Origin: Pacificoceanicola sp049803835
GTDB lineage: Bacteria; Pseudomonadota; Alphaproteobacteria; Rhodobacterales; Rhodobacteraceae
Direction of reading: 5' to 3'
Assembly (NCBI RefSeq): GCF_049803835.1
Contig: NZ_JBNAGK010000012.1
Span: 108,215 to 172,214 of the forward strand
Length of the DNA: 64,000 nt
Below, in pieces: positions 26,860 through 36,070 of the stretch (the first letter of the stretch is position 1; each line of letters opens with the position of its first letter). Made by a program: the position numbers and the translations under genes. The notes under the pieces were generated by a model. That model ran no database searches, was not told the origin of the DNA, and worked only from the letters and a program-made list of their open reading frames with translations.

Positions 26860-27228
26860 TCAGGACCGCTCCAGCACGGTGACCTGCACCCCCGGCACGG
26901 CCCGCAGGGCGACGAGCAGGTCGGTCAGGCGCTGCGCCGTGACGGCCTCGGCCAGGGAGACGAGCACGACCGGAGCCTCCTCGCCAAGGCGGGATTTCAG
27001 CGCATCCAGCGCGACGGGTGTGCCGTTGAGGTCCAGACCGGCTGGCGACAGCCGCAGGAAAAACGGCTTGGCCGCCCCGGACGCCGCGCCGCCCGCGCCG
27101 TCCGCCGCAAGCTCGACCTCGGCAAAACGGGTGAAGGTCGAGCTCAGCATGAAGAACAGCAGCAGCAGGAAGATCACGTCGATCAGCGAGGTCAGCGCAA
27201 GGCGGCGGCGGCGGGCGGGTTTACGCAT
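26860..27228 (-). CDS. exbD: ExbD/TolR-family biopolymer transporter (first ExbD)
   Basis: From the ATG at 27228 the product has 122 residues: basic start MRKPARRRRLALTS, then the helix LIDVIFLLLLFFML containing the conserved proton-carrying Asp, then a periplasmic domain. It overlaps exbB by eight bases. It is the catalytic-looking ExbD of the operon, in contrast with the Asn-containing second copy. Confidence 0.84.
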   Translation of the reverse strand: MRKPARRRRLALTSLIDVIFLLLLFFMLSSTFTRFAEVELAADGAGGAASGAAKPFFLRLSPAGLDLNGTPVALDALKSRLGEEAPVVLVSLAEAVTAQRLTDLLVALRAVPGVQVTVLERS

Positions 27229-27862
27229 GGGCAGCCCGGGCCTCCTTGATGCCGCCTTTGCCATTCGGGGAGAGGATGGTGTGCAGGGCGCTGGACGCCA
27301 GCACCCGCTCCTTGTCCATCCGCGCCTCCAGCCAGCTCAGGATCGCGGTGGTCGGCATGGCGACGGCGAGGCCGACGGCAGTGGTCAGCAAGGCAACCCA
27401 GATGCCACCCGCCAGGATCGACGGATCGACCTGGCTGCCCGCCGCCTGCAACGCCTGGAAGGCGGAGATCATGCCCAGCACGGTGCCGAAGAGACCCAGA
27501 AGCGGTGCCAGCTGCGCGACGGAATCGAGCAGGCGGAAGCCGCGTTCGAGCGTGGCAAAGCGTAGCTCCGCCTCCGCCTCCAGCCGCTCCGCGTCGCCCT
27601 GCCCGGCCATCGCCATCTCCACCACCGGCGCGAGGTAGCTGCGCGATCGGCCAAGGTGCCCGCGCGCCGCCGCGCGATCCCCGGCGTCCCAGGCCGCGAC
27701 CGCCTGCGCCAGCGCCTTGTGCCGCCCGACCCCCGCCGCCGCGAATTGCCACAGTTTGTAGAGCACGACCGTCATCACCAGCACCGACAGCACGCCGAGC
27801 AGCAGGACCACGGGACCGCCGAGGTCATAGATCTGGCGCAGGCTGTCCGCCAGTGCGCTCAT
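27221..27862 (-). CDS. exbB: MotA/TolQ/ExbB proton-channel protein
   Basis: The 213-residue protein begins MSALADSLRQIYDLGGP and has three membrane helices. The MotA/TolQ/ExbB core is seen in RFATLERGFRLLDSVAQLAPLLG in pieces and in LLTTAVGLAVAMPTTAI near the C terminus. It should form the channel that, with ExbD, converts proton flow into TonB motion. The start overlaps the stop of the preceding secreted protein gene (ATGA), and its own stop overlaps exbD. Confidence 0.86.
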   Translation of the reverse strand: MSALADSLRQIYDLGGPVVLLLGVLSVLVMTVVLYKLWQFAAAGVGRHKALAQAVAAWDAGDRAAARGHLGRSRSYLAPVVEMAMAGQGDAERLEAEAELRFATLERGFRLLDSVAQLAPLLGLFGTVLGMISAFQALQAAGSQVDPSILAGGIWVALLTTAVGLAVAMPTTAILSWLEARMDKERVLASSALHTILSPNGKGGIKEARAAHA

Positions 27863-28281
27863 CCGATCACCTCGACGCCGATGCGGGTGGAAAGGGTCAG
27901 CCCGTCCATGCACAGGCCCGCCGTGCCATCCGCCGCATCGCAGGTCTGGGCACCGTTGATGAGCACCTTGCCGAGGCGTTCGCAGGCCAGATCCGGGACC
28001 ACGAACTGCCGCACCCGGGTGCGGCCCGTCGGCAAGGCCCCGAAATCGAACAGCGTCAGCCGGTCCACCGCCCCGTCCGCGTCGAACAGCACCGCCTCGA
28101 GCACGACCGACGTCAGGTCCACCGCCTGCCCGTTCAGGACGACAAAGCTCATGCGGCAGTCCCCTTCCTGCGCGGCGACGGAGTTGAGTTCGAGACTCAG
28201 CGTTCCCGTGGCGTCGTCCTGCGCCAACGCGGGGCTGGCGAGGGTCGCGAACAGGGCGGGAAACAGGGCGCGGAACGGCAT
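27859..28281 (-). CDS. Secreted protein of unknown function, first gene of the Ton-like operon
   Basis: The 140-residue protein has a signal peptide (MPFRALFPALFATLASPALA, cleavage before QDD). The mature part has a beta-rich pattern with cysteines at GDCRM, LACERL, QTCDA and GLCMD that could form two disulfides. It overlaps exbB by four bases, so it belongs to the operon and may be a periplasmic helper of the Ton machinery. I recognise it as a recurrent Rhodobacterales neighbour of exbB but know no function. Confidence 0.7.
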   Translation of the reverse strand: MPFRALFPALFATLASPALAQDDATGTLSLELNSVAAQEGDCRMSFVVLNGQAVDLTSVVLEAVLFDADGAVDRLTLFDFGALPTGRTRVRQFVVPDLACERLGKVLINGAQTCDAADGTAGLCMDGLTLSTRIGVEVIG

Positions 28282-28415
28282 GGCATCCTCCGTGGGGCGT
28301 GATCCGGTGCCACAGGGTTAGCCGCGCCGCCGGGTTTGCGATGGTTTACCAGCGACCATCCGCAGGGAAAAGCAGTCAGTTTGACGGCGGGGCCGGATCG
28401 GCAGGGCGGCTCCGG

Positions 28416-30725
28416 TCAGGCGGTGCCCGCCCCGCCCGCGAGATAGGTCTCCACCAGTTTCCCGCCGAACAGCCGCGCGAAGCCCGCCATCACCCGCGCC
28501 CGCGCCGCCACGGTGGGCGCGTTCAGCACCTCCATGGTGGACAACTGCCGGATGAAGTCCGGGATGGCGATGGTCAGCCTGCCCTGCGCCAGCACCGCGC
28601 CACCCGGGTCATGCCCCGCGATCAGACGGCAATCGAGCGTCGTGGTGTCGGTCCAGACGTCGAAACCGGGATCGTCCCGGATGGTCTTCAACCCGATGAA
28701 CAGGGCCTTGCGGCCATCTTTCGCGGTCAGAGGCAGGGTGTACTCCATCGCCTTGGCCCCCGGAACCTCCGGATGGTCCGAGAACAGCCGGAAGCGGCCA
28801 TCGACTGCTGTCAACGGCTCCGGCGAGACCATCGGGGCCATGACGGTTGCGGTGATCTCCGCCGTCGCCGTCCGATCGGAAAAGAACGCCTGCGCGTTCT
28901 CCATGGTGATCGTCGCGACGAAATGGCAGGCCACCGGCGCACCGCCTTGCACAGGCGTCATCTGGCCTGCCATCCTTTCGGTGAACCGCAGGCCGACGGG
29001 CGCCGCCATCTGCGCGGGCAAGGCGGGTGTCGGGGCGTCGGTGTCGAGACTGCGGCCTGTCGCCTCCGCCAGCCGCGTCATGGCCCGTTCCGCCACGGCG
29101 GTGATGGTCAGCAGCGGGTTGACCCCGACCGAGCGTGGCAGCACCGCGCCGTCGCAGACGTAGAGGCCCGGGTGCACGCCCCCGGCCCCGTCGAACACCC
29201 GGCAATCGCCGTCCACCACGCCGGTGCCCGCGCTTTGGCCCATCGGGCAGCCACCGAGCGGGTGCACGGTGATCAGCGCCTTGTCCGTCAGATCGGTCCA
29301 GACCGGATTCGGCACGTAGGTGCCGCCGATAGCCTGTGTCGCCGTTCTCAATGCGTCCGCGACGCGGGCGAACTGCGGGCGGTGCCCGACGTCCGGCCAG
29401 TGGATCGCGAGGCGGCCGCCGTCGAGCGCCAGTCGCCCGTCCGCGCCATCATGCGACATGACCAGATAGGTCTGCGTATGCGCCACCGCGCCATGACGCC
29501 CCCCGCGCACGAGGCTGTCGAGTTCGCGCAGCCGCTCCGGCAGCCAGTCGCCGGTGTCCGTGTCTTCGCCAAGGGCCCCGGCGGTCGCGGCCATCACCGG
29601 CGGCAACAGGTCCGCGAGACCGCCGGGGATCGCACCCTCCTCGATGATCATGCCATCCTCCAGCGCCTCGGTGCCGCGCCGGTCGATGGCGGCGACGATG
29701 GTGGGCCCGACAGGCGCGTGGTCGCCGCTGCGCGGATCGTAGCCAATGGCGTGTTCGCCCAGGCCGACGCCGTTCACCGGAACGTCATTGTTGTAGCCGA
29801 AGGCCAGGACGTCGCCGTTGCCCGAGAACCGCTCACCCAGGCACGGCGACAGGCGCAGCCCCTCCTCGCGCGACCGCAGCAGGATACGTGTGGAGCCGAG
29901 CGTTCCGGCGCCGAGCACGACCTTGCCTGCGTGGATGTGCAGGAGGTCATCGCCGAGCCGGTCGCGCCCGCCCGTTGTCATCCGGTAGGCCACCCGCCAG
30001 AGCGCCCCTTCGCGGCTCACGTGGTCCACCGCCAGCCCGCAGAAGATCTGCGCCCCATGCGCGACCGCATCGGCGAGGTAGGTCATTGCCGTGGTGGTCT
30101 TTGCCCCGGTGTTGCAGCCGGAACAGCAATCGCCGCAGAGCGTGCAGGCGGGTTGTTCGACCCCCGCCGCATTCGGCCCGCTCTCGAAGCGCACGTTGAT
30201 CGGCACGGGTTTGGCCGGAGTGCCGAGCGCCGCGCCGGAGGTCTGCAGCGCCGCGAACTTCGCCAGCGCAGGCCAGTCCGCCGGATAGACCGCCGGTTGC
30301 AGCATCGCCGCCGCCCGGCGGTAGCCTTCCGCAAGCGCACCGTCGGCCCGCAGCGCCTCCGGCCAGGCCGGATCGTCAAACACGCGGGCATCGGGTTGCA
30401 GCGAGACATTGGCATTGATCAGCGAGGTGCCGCCCAGCCCGCAGCCGACGAGGACCGAGATGTCATCGCCGACGTGCAGGTCGAACAGGGCGCTCTCGCG
30501 GCCGATGTGACCGAGCCGCGAGGTGGATTGGAACGCCCGGGCGGCCTCCCACGCGGTGTCCGGAAACTCGCCCGGAAGGTACTCCAGCCCGCGCTCCAGC
30601 ACCGCCACGCGAAAGCCCATCCGCGCCAGCCGCGAGGCGGCGACCCCGCCGCCGTACCCGGACCCGACCACCACCGCGTCATACTGCGCCTCCAGCGCCG
30701 TCCCCGGCTTCGACAGACGTTGCAT
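28416..30725 (-). CDS. GMC-family FAD oxidoreductase (cholesterol-oxidase-like)
   Basis: The 769-residue flavoprotein has an N-terminal FAD motif (VVVGSGYGGGVAASRLAR, residues about 19-36), LVGCGLGGTSLINANV, a cysteine-rich stretch TLCGDCCSGCNTGAK near residue 205, and the C-terminal GMC signature HPLGGCPMGQS near residue 500. A roughly 200-residue C-terminal extension looks like a separate beta-rich domain. Related proteins oxidise sterols or other alcohols. No signal peptide is visible, and the cysteine cluster may hold a metal. It is 43 bases downstream of the metallophosphoesterase gene, so the two form an operon. The substrate is unknown. Confidence 0.82.
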   Translation of the reverse strand: MQRLSKPGTALEAQYDAVVVGSGYGGGVAASRLARMGFRVAVLERGLEYLPGEFPDTAWEAARAFQSTSRLGHIGRESALFDLHVGDDISVLVGCGLGGTSLINANVSLQPDARVFDDPAWPEALRADGALAEGYRRAAAMLQPAVYPADWPALAKFAALQTSGAALGTPAKPVPINVRFESGPNAAGVEQPACTLCGDCCSGCNTGAKTTTAMTYLADAVAHGAQIFCGLAVDHVSREGALWRVAYRMTTGGRDRLGDDLLHIHAGKVVLGAGTLGSTRILLRSREEGLRLSPCLGERFSGNGDVLAFGYNNDVPVNGVGLGEHAIGYDPRSGDHAPVGPTIVAAIDRRGTEALEDGMIIEEGAIPGGLADLLPPVMAATAGALGEDTDTGDWLPERLRELDSLVRGGRHGAVAHTQTYLVMSHDGADGRLALDGGRLAIHWPDVGHRPQFARVADALRTATQAIGGTYVPNPVWTDLTDKALITVHPLGGCPMGQSAGTGVVDGDCRVFDGAGGVHPGLYVCDGAVLPRSVGVNPLLTITAVAERAMTRLAEATGRSLDTDAPTPALPAQMAAPVGLRFTERMAGQMTPVQGGAPVACHFVATITMENAQAFFSDRTATAEITATVMAPMVSPEPLTAVDGRFRLFSDHPEVPGAKAMEYTLPLTAKDGRKALFIGLKTIRDDPGFDVWTDTTTLDCRLIAGHDPGGAVLAQGRLTIAIPDFIRQLSTMEVLNAPTVAARARVMAGFARLFGGKLVETYLAGGAGTA

Positions 30726-30768
30726 GCCCTTCTCCTTTCCCGGTTTCCCAAAAACATGCAGGCCCCGC

Positions 30769-32604
30769 CTACGGCTCGAAACGGATCGGCGCCTCGATCA
30801 TCTCCGGCCGCGGCCGCTCGTCCTCATCCGCTCCGGGCACCGCCCGCAGGCCGATGGGATAGACCGTCAGCGCACCATCCGTGCCGATCTTCATCCGCAG
30901 GAAATTGCGGTACTGGTCGATGCGGATCGACGAGAAGGCCTCGTTGAAATGGCGACCGAAGACGTTGAGCTGGATCAGCAGGTACAGGCCGAAGATCGTC
31001 CCGAAGACCAACGCGCCCACCGCCGCGCCGAGGATCACCGTCGGCACCTCCCAGACCGCGCTGGCGGCACTGGCCTCCACCGGACGGGCCAGCGCCTTCA
31101 TGATGAACCAGACCGAGAGCAGCGCCCCGGCGGATTGCGCCAGCCAGTGCAGGAGGCTCGACGTCCAGCGCACCACGGGCCGGACCCGCCCGGCGAAATA
31201 GTAGTAGGCCGCAAGGCTGACGAACACCGCGCCCAGATGCAGCGGTGCCCGCCCGATCAGCCCGAGGTAGGCAGTGAGCGCGTCCCATCCGGAGCCCTGC
31301 GCGTGAATGTACCCGAGCAGGGTCTGCCCCTGGATCGCCACGCTCCACAGCGACAGCGTCCAGATGAACAGCAGGTAGACGGCAAAGATCGTCGCGGTCA
31401 TGCCCGGGTTCAGCAGGGCAAACCACAGGTTTCTCATGGCAAGGCTGCGCGACGCGTCCCGCGGCGGATAGAGCGCCTCCCGCCCGTCCGTGCTGGCGAT
31501 CCGGTAGACGCGTTCGGTCAGCGCATTGCGCTTTTCCTCCTGACGTCCGAGCGGGTGCCGCTCCACCGGGTCGAGGTGGTGCGTCGGGTGCAGGAACGCC
31601 CCGCCACCGCCCGCCACGATCAACGTGCGCGGGCGCGGCGCGGGAGTCTCCGTCTCCGGCATCGGCCCCTGCTCCCCCTCCTCCTCGTGTCGCACGTAGT
31701 GGTGGTGATCGCCGGTCAGGACCAGCCGGACGCGGTGGCCCTTGGGCGCGCCGTTCTCGTCGCGGACCCGCTCCGCCAGCGTGGAGACAAAATCGAACTG
31801 CTCGAAAGCTGTCCGGTCCACGGCCTGCGCCGCGCCCACCCAGCCCGGCGAGGCGACCGCGAGGATCACGTTCGCGCCGGGCTGCATCCACCTCTGTCCG
31901 ACATAGGCGAAGTACTCGACCTGGCTCTTGTCGATATACCCCGCCAGCTGCGAATCGACCGCCCAGAGCCACCAGTTTCCCGGCAGTTTCAGGGCAAAGT
32001 AACTGCGTGTCTGCTGCGTGCTCCAGTTGGCGATGATCCGGCCCGGGCGCGGCACCGTCGCCTGTCCCGGGATCGCGATGCGGCGGCGGCAGAACAGGTG
32101 GCCGAAGGACACCAGCCCGTCGTACCAGTCATGATTGCCTGGCAACGCGTAAAGATCCGGCCCCGCGCTGCCGTAGTCCCGTTCGGGATAGCCATGCACC
32201 TCCTGCGTCGCCTGCTCCAGCGGGTCGATCAGACGCCTCTGGTATTCTTCCTTGGAGGGGTCCGGATAGACCTCGTCGCCGCCCAGCACGAGCACCCGCG
32301 CCGGGGGCAGCGGCGCATCGAGCCCGTCCACGGACAGCGCCGGATCGCACAGCAGCCGCGCCATGGCAAAGGTCGCGTCATAGCCGTCGCCGGTGTCGGA
32401 CATGTAGTCGATCCAGAACGGCGCACCGCCTTCGGCGCTGTAATCCATCGCCGGGTCCATCGCCCCGTCCGAAACCGGCGCGTTCAGCGCCATGCTGTCC
32501 CGCCGGTCCGCGAAGGTGCCGAAGATCGACGAAAGCAGCACCCGAATCCCGGTCCGGAGGCCCAGTTTCGGCGTGTACCAATGGTTCATCTTGGGGCGCG
32601 ACAT
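30769..32604 (-). CDS. Membrane-anchored metallophosphoesterase
   Basis: The 611-residue protein has a calcineurin-like phosphoesterase domain in the first half: LGGDEVYPDPS (metal-binding Asp), ALPGNHDWYDG near residue 150, and LTGDHHHYVRH near residue 290. The second half carries about four membrane helices (roughly 395-560) and a short cytosolic tail. The motif order is right for a binuclear metal phosphoesterase. The start MSRPKMNHWYTPKLG has no signal peptide, so the catalytic domain is probably cytoplasmic. It precedes the GMC oxidoreductase and is divergent from the alpha/beta hydrolase. Confidence 0.82.
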   Translation of the reverse strand: MSRPKMNHWYTPKLGLRTGIRVLLSSIFGTFADRRDSMALNAPVSDGAMDPAMDYSAEGGAPFWIDYMSDTGDGYDATFAMARLLCDPALSVDGLDAPLPPARVLVLGGDEVYPDPSKEEYQRRLIDPLEQATQEVHGYPERDYGSAGPDLYALPGNHDWYDGLVSFGHLFCRRRIAIPGQATVPRPGRIIANWSTQQTRSYFALKLPGNWWLWAVDSQLAGYIDKSQVEYFAYVGQRWMQPGANVILAVASPGWVGAAQAVDRTAFEQFDFVSTLAERVRDENGAPKGHRVRLVLTGDHHHYVRHEEEGEQGPMPETETPAPRPRTLIVAGGGGAFLHPTHHLDPVERHPLGRQEEKRNALTERVYRIASTDGREALYPPRDASRSLAMRNLWFALLNPGMTATIFAVYLLFIWTLSLWSVAIQGQTLLGYIHAQGSGWDALTAYLGLIGRAPLHLGAVFVSLAAYYYFAGRVRPVVRWTSSLLHWLAQSAGALLSVWFIMKALARPVEASAASAVWEVPTVILGAAVGALVFGTIFGLYLLIQLNVFGRHFNEAFSSIRIDQYRNFLRMKIGTDGALTVYPIGLRAVPGADEDERPRPEMIEAPIRFEP

Positions 32605-32716
32605 CAGCGATCACTATAACAAAGGTTGCAATACCGTTACTTTAAGGCGAACAGACCTTGTCATTTCAACCCTTTCCGCCGTTCCGCGTCGGACGTAACC
32701 GCATTGCCCCCTCGCC

Positions 32717-33748
32717 ATGACCCGAAAACCCAGATCCACCCGCGTCGTGCCCTTCGTGACGGAGGACGGGCTCACCCTGAATGTCACGCAGATCCTCGGT
32801 CCTGAACCGCCGGTGAAGCCCCCGGTCCTGCTGGTCCACGGAGCGGGCGTGCGCGGCGGCATCTTCGACGCGCCGGTGGAAACCACGATCATCGACGCGC
32901 TACTCGGCGCGGGCCATGACGTCTGGCTGGAGAACTGGCGGGCGAGCATCGACGTCCCGCTGTGCGACTGGACCCTCGATCAGGCGGCGGTTTACGACCA
33001 CCCCGAAGCCGTGCAAACCGTGCTTCGCGAGACCGGCGCGGAGTCGATCAAGGCCGTCATCCACTGCCAGGGCAGCACCTCCTTCACCATGTCGGCACTG
33101 GCCGGGCTGGTGCCGCAGGTGGATACCATCGTCTCCAACGCCGTCTCCCTGCACCCTGTCGTGCCACCCTGGTCCCGAATGAAACTGCGCCTCGCCGTGC
33201 CGGTTCTGGCGCGGCTGATGCGCTCGATGAACCCCGGATGGGGCGATGAAACGCCGTGGATCATGCCCCGCCTGCTCGGGCTGATGACCCGCGCCACGCA
33301 CCATGAATGCGACAACACCGCCTGCCGGCTGGTCAGCTTCACCTATGGCGCGGGCGCGCCGGCGCTCTGGCGACACGAGAACCTGAACGACGAGACGCAC
33401 GACCGCTTCATCCAGACCGAATTCGGCCATGTTCCGCTCAGCTTCTTCCGACAGATCCGCGCCTGCGAGGCGGCGGGTCACCTGGTCTCGGAGCAAACCT
33501 TCGGCCGGTTGCCCGGCGACTTCGCGTCTGCACCGCCCCGGAGCGATGCCCGCTGGACCTTCTTCGCCGGTGCGGAGAACAAGTGCTTCCTTCCGGAGAG
33601 CCAACGCCGGAGCTTTGCCTGGTTCGACGGCCACGCCCCCGGCCGCCATGCCCTTCACGTGATCCCCGGCTACAGCCACCTCGACATCTTCATCGGCAAG
33701 GACGCGGCGCGGGACGTGTTCCCGCAGATGATCGCGGCCCTCGCCTGA
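32717..33748 (+). CDS. Alpha/beta-fold hydrolase with Cys in the nucleophile position
   Basis: The 343-residue cytosolic protein has the oxyanion region LLVHGAGVRGG near residue 37 and a nucleophile elbow AVIHCQGSTSF near residue 115, where a cysteine replaces the usual serine, as in polyhydroxyalkanoate synthases. A C-terminal acid/His pair is visible in the GYSHLDIFIGKDA region. It resembles the C-terminal hydrolase domain sometimes fused to cholesterol-oxidase-like GMC proteins, which fits its position across the divergent promoter from the GMC operon. Substrate is not known. Confidence 0.75.
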   Translation: MTRKPRSTRVVPFVTEDGLTLNVTQILGPEPPVKPPVLLVHGAGVRGGIFDAPVETTIIDALLGAGHDVWLENWRASIDVPLCDWTLDQAAVYDHPEAVQTVLRETGAESIKAVIHCQGSTSFTMSALAGLVPQVDTIVSNAVSLHPVVPPWSRMKLRLAVPVLARLMRSMNPGWGDETPWIMPRLLGLMTRATHHECDNTACRLVSFTYGAGAPALWRHENLNDETHDRFIQTEFGHVPLSFFRQIRACEAAGHLVSEQTFGRLPGDFASAPPRSDARWTFFAGAENKCFLPESQRRSFAWFDGHAPGRHALHVIPGYSHLDIFIGKDAARDVFPQMIAALA

Positions 33749-33757
33749 CGGTCGCCT

Positions 33758-34780
33758 TCAGCAGATCCGGGGCAACTGGTCGCCCACCAGCATGTCGACG
33801 ATCCGCGCCCCGCCAAAGGCGGTCCGCATGGTCACCCGGCCCGCCTCCCCGTCCAGCACCCGGCCGATGGCAACAGCCCCCGCGCCCTCCGGCATCGCCC
33901 GCATCGCAGCCAGCGCCGCCTCCGCATCTGCCTCCGGCACGAACAGCACCAGCGTGCCTTCATTCGCGAGATAGAGAGGATCAAGGCCGAGGATCTCGCA
34001 CAGCCCCTTGACCTCGGCCCGCATCGGCAGCGCAAGTTCGTCGATTTCGATCGCACAGCCCGCCGCCTCCGCCACCTCGTTCAGCACGGAGGCCACCCCG
34101 CCCCGCGTCGCATCCCGCGCCGCGCGGGTGCCGGGTGCCGCCGCCAGAACGGCCTCCATCAGGTGGCCAAGCCCCTGACAGTCCGAAGGAATGTCAGCGG
34201 TCAATGCCATCTCCCCCCGCGCCGCGAGGATCGCCGCACCGTGATCTCCCAGCACGCCGTTCACCAGCACGACGTCGCCCTCAGCAACCGCAGCCGCCCG
34301 CAGATCGCGCCCCGCCGGGATCACGCCAACCCCCGCCGTGGTCACGAAAACCGTGTCGGCAGAGCCACGTCCGACAACCTTGGTATCGCCGGTCACGATC
34401 CGCACCCCGGCCCTCGAAGCTTCCTCCCGCATCGACTCCACGATGCGCCGCAAAAGCGCGATCTCACAGCCCTCCTCGATGATGAACGCCGCCGACAGCC
34501 AAAGTGGCCGCGCCCCGCCGACCGCCAGATCATTCACCGTGCCGCAGACGGCGATCTTGCCGATATCGCCACCGGGAAACTCTACCGGATCGACCACGAA
34601 ACTGTCGGTGGTGAACGCCAGCCGCGCCCCCGGCTCGCGCAAGGCCTCGTCCATCAGCCGCGCCTGGTCCTCCATCGCGTCGGGTTGAAAGACGGACGTA
34701 AAGACCTCCTCGATCAGATCCCGCATCGCGCTGCCCCCGCCACCATGGGCGAGCGTCACCCTGTCATCTCTGAGCGCCAT
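33758..34780 (-). CDS. hypE: Hydrogenase maturation protein HypE
   Basis: The 340-residue protein begins MALRDDRVTLAHGGGGSAM, an ATP-binding PurM-like start, and ends with PRIC, the exact C-terminal tetrapeptide whose cysteine is carbamoylated and dehydrated to thiocyanate to make the CN ligands of the [NiFe] site. The ATG at 34780 gives the canonical start; the frame is open upstream to 34849. The gene is the last of the hydrogenase locus, separated from hypD by a dispersed hairpin repeat. Confidence 0.95.
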   Translation of the reverse strand: MALRDDRVTLAHGGGGSAMRDLIEEVFTSVFQPDAMEDQARLMDEALREPGARLAFTTDSFVVDPVEFPGGDIGKIAVCGTVNDLAVGGARPLWLSAAFIIEEGCEIALLRRIVESMREEASRAGVRIVTGDTKVVGRGSADTVFVTTAGVGVIPAGRDLRAAAVAEGDVVLVNGVLGDHGAAILAARGEMALTADIPSDCQGLGHLMEAVLAAAPGTRAARDATRGGVASVLNEVAEAAGCAIEIDELALPMRAEVKGLCEILGLDPLYLANEGTLVLFVPEADAEAALAAMRAMPEGAGAVAIGRVLDGEAGRVTMRTAFGGARIVDMLVGDQLPRIC

Positions 34781-34834
34781 CGTGCTTCCATTTCCCGGGC
34801 CGCCATCCTGCGTCACCGCAGGACACCGCCTGTC

Positions 34835-34930
34835 CTTCTTTGGTCCCAAAATACCTCGGGGTCCGGGGCGGAGCCCCGTGGCCCGCGCCGCAGGCGCGGG
34901 CGAGTCGCCCCGGCGCAGCCGGGTCGAAAC
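34835..34930. repeat. Dispersed hairpin repeat, copy 2
   Basis: On the plus strand the motif TTCTTTGGTCCCAAAATACC is followed by TCGGGGTCC and the hairpins GGGGC-GGA-GCCCC and CCCGCGCC-GCA-GGCGCGGG. On the minus strand the order is hairpins first, then CCCCGAGGTATTTTGGGACC, the same order as copy 4 in its reading direction. It fills the hypD-hypE gap and could stabilise or attenuate the message. Confidence 0.75.
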
Positions 34931-34933
34931 CCC

Positions 34934-36070
34934 TCATTCCGCGGCGTGCCGCGCCCCGCCATACTGGTAGTAGGCGGCACAAGCCCCTTCGCTGCTGACC
35001 ATCAAAGCCCCCAGCGGCATCTCCGGCGTGCAGCCCTTGCCGAAATGCGGGCAGCCCGTGGGCTTCATCCGGCCCGTCATCACCGCCCCGCAGGCGCAGC
35101 CTTCCGGCTCTTCCACATTCCGCGGCCCCGCCGCGTAGCCGATGCCGAATTTCTCCTCGGCGTCGAAGGCAGCATATTTCGCGCGGATGCGCAGCCCGGA
35201 CGCGTCGATCTCGCCCAGGCCCCGCCATTCGAACGAAGGCCGCGCCTCGTAGACATCGGCAATCGCCGCCAAGGACACCGGGTTGCCATGCTCCGGCACC
35301 ACCCGCGCGTACTGGTTCTCGACCTCGGCGCGACCCTCCTCGATCTGCCGCAGCACCATCAGCACCGATTGCAGCAGGTCCAGCGGCTCGAACCCCGCCA
35401 CGACGATCGGCTTGCCGTAATCACGCGCTATGAAATCATAGGGATGCACCCCGATCACCATGCTCACATGCCCCGGCCCGACAAACCCGTCGAGCAGCAT
35501 GTGCGGATCGTCGAGCAGCGCCTTGATCGGCGGCGGCACGGTGATGTGGTTGCAGAAGACGGTGAAATTCGCCAGTTCTTCCCGCGCCGCCTGCTGAATC
35601 GAGAGCGCCGTCGAGGGGGTCGTGGTCTCGAAGCCGAGCCCGAAGAAGACCACCTGCCGCTCCGGGTTGCGCCGGGCGATTTCCAGCGCGTCGAGCGGCG
35701 AGTAGACCATGCGGATGTCACAGCCGTCGGCCTTGGCCTTCATCAGCGACTTCTTCGTGCCCGGCACCCGCATCGCGTCGCCGAAGGTGCAGAAGATCAC
35801 GCCGGGCTGCTCCGCCAGTTCGACGCATTCGTCGACCCGGCTCATCGGCAGCACGCAGACCGGGCAGCCCGGGCCGTGGATGAATTCGAGACCCGGATGG
35901 GTCAGCTTGTCGAGGCCGTAGCGGAAGATCGCATGCGTATGCCCGCCGCAGATCTCCATGATGCGCACCGGCTCATGCGCCGTCGCGCCGATCCGGTCCG
36001 CGACCTTCGCGATCTCTGCCAGCAGGCCCTTCGCCGCTTTCGGATCGCGGAACTCCTCTGCGTATTTCAT
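34934..36070 (-). CDS. hypD: Hydrogenase maturation protein HypD
   Basis: The 378-residue protein has the family hallmarks: EICGGHTHAIFRYG near residue 40, HGPGCPVCVLP near 67, FGLGFETTTPSTA, GPGHVSMVIG, and the C-terminal cysteine-rich region EGCACGAVMTGRMKP...CPHFGKGC. It holds a [4Fe-4S] cluster and, with HypC, assembles the Fe(CN)2CO unit. The ATG overlaps the hypC stop as ATGA. Confidence 0.96.
   Translation of the reverse strand: MKYAEEFRDPKAAKGLLAEIAKVADRIGATAHEPVRIMEICGGHTHAIFRYGLDKLTHPGLEFIHGPGCPVCVLPMSRVDECVELAEQPGVIFCTFGDAMRVPGTKKSLMKAKADGCDIRMVYSPLDALEIARRNPERQVVFFGLGFETTTPSTALSIQQAAREELANFTVFCNHITVPPPIKALLDDPHMLLDGFVGPGHVSMVIGVHPYDFIARDYGKPIVVAGFEPLDLLQSVLMVLRQIEEGRAEVENQYARVVPEHGNPVSLAAIADVYEARPSFEWRGLGEIDASGLRIRAKYAAFDAEEKFGIGYAAGPRNVEEPEGCACGAVMTGRMKPTGCPHFGKGCTPEMPLGALMVSSEGACAAYYQYGGARHAAE

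Noticed and set aside
28299..30947. Long plus-strand frame opposite the GMC oxidoreductase gene
   Set aside because: It is the antisense shadow of a clearly conserved FAD enzyme and has no start with a ribosome site.
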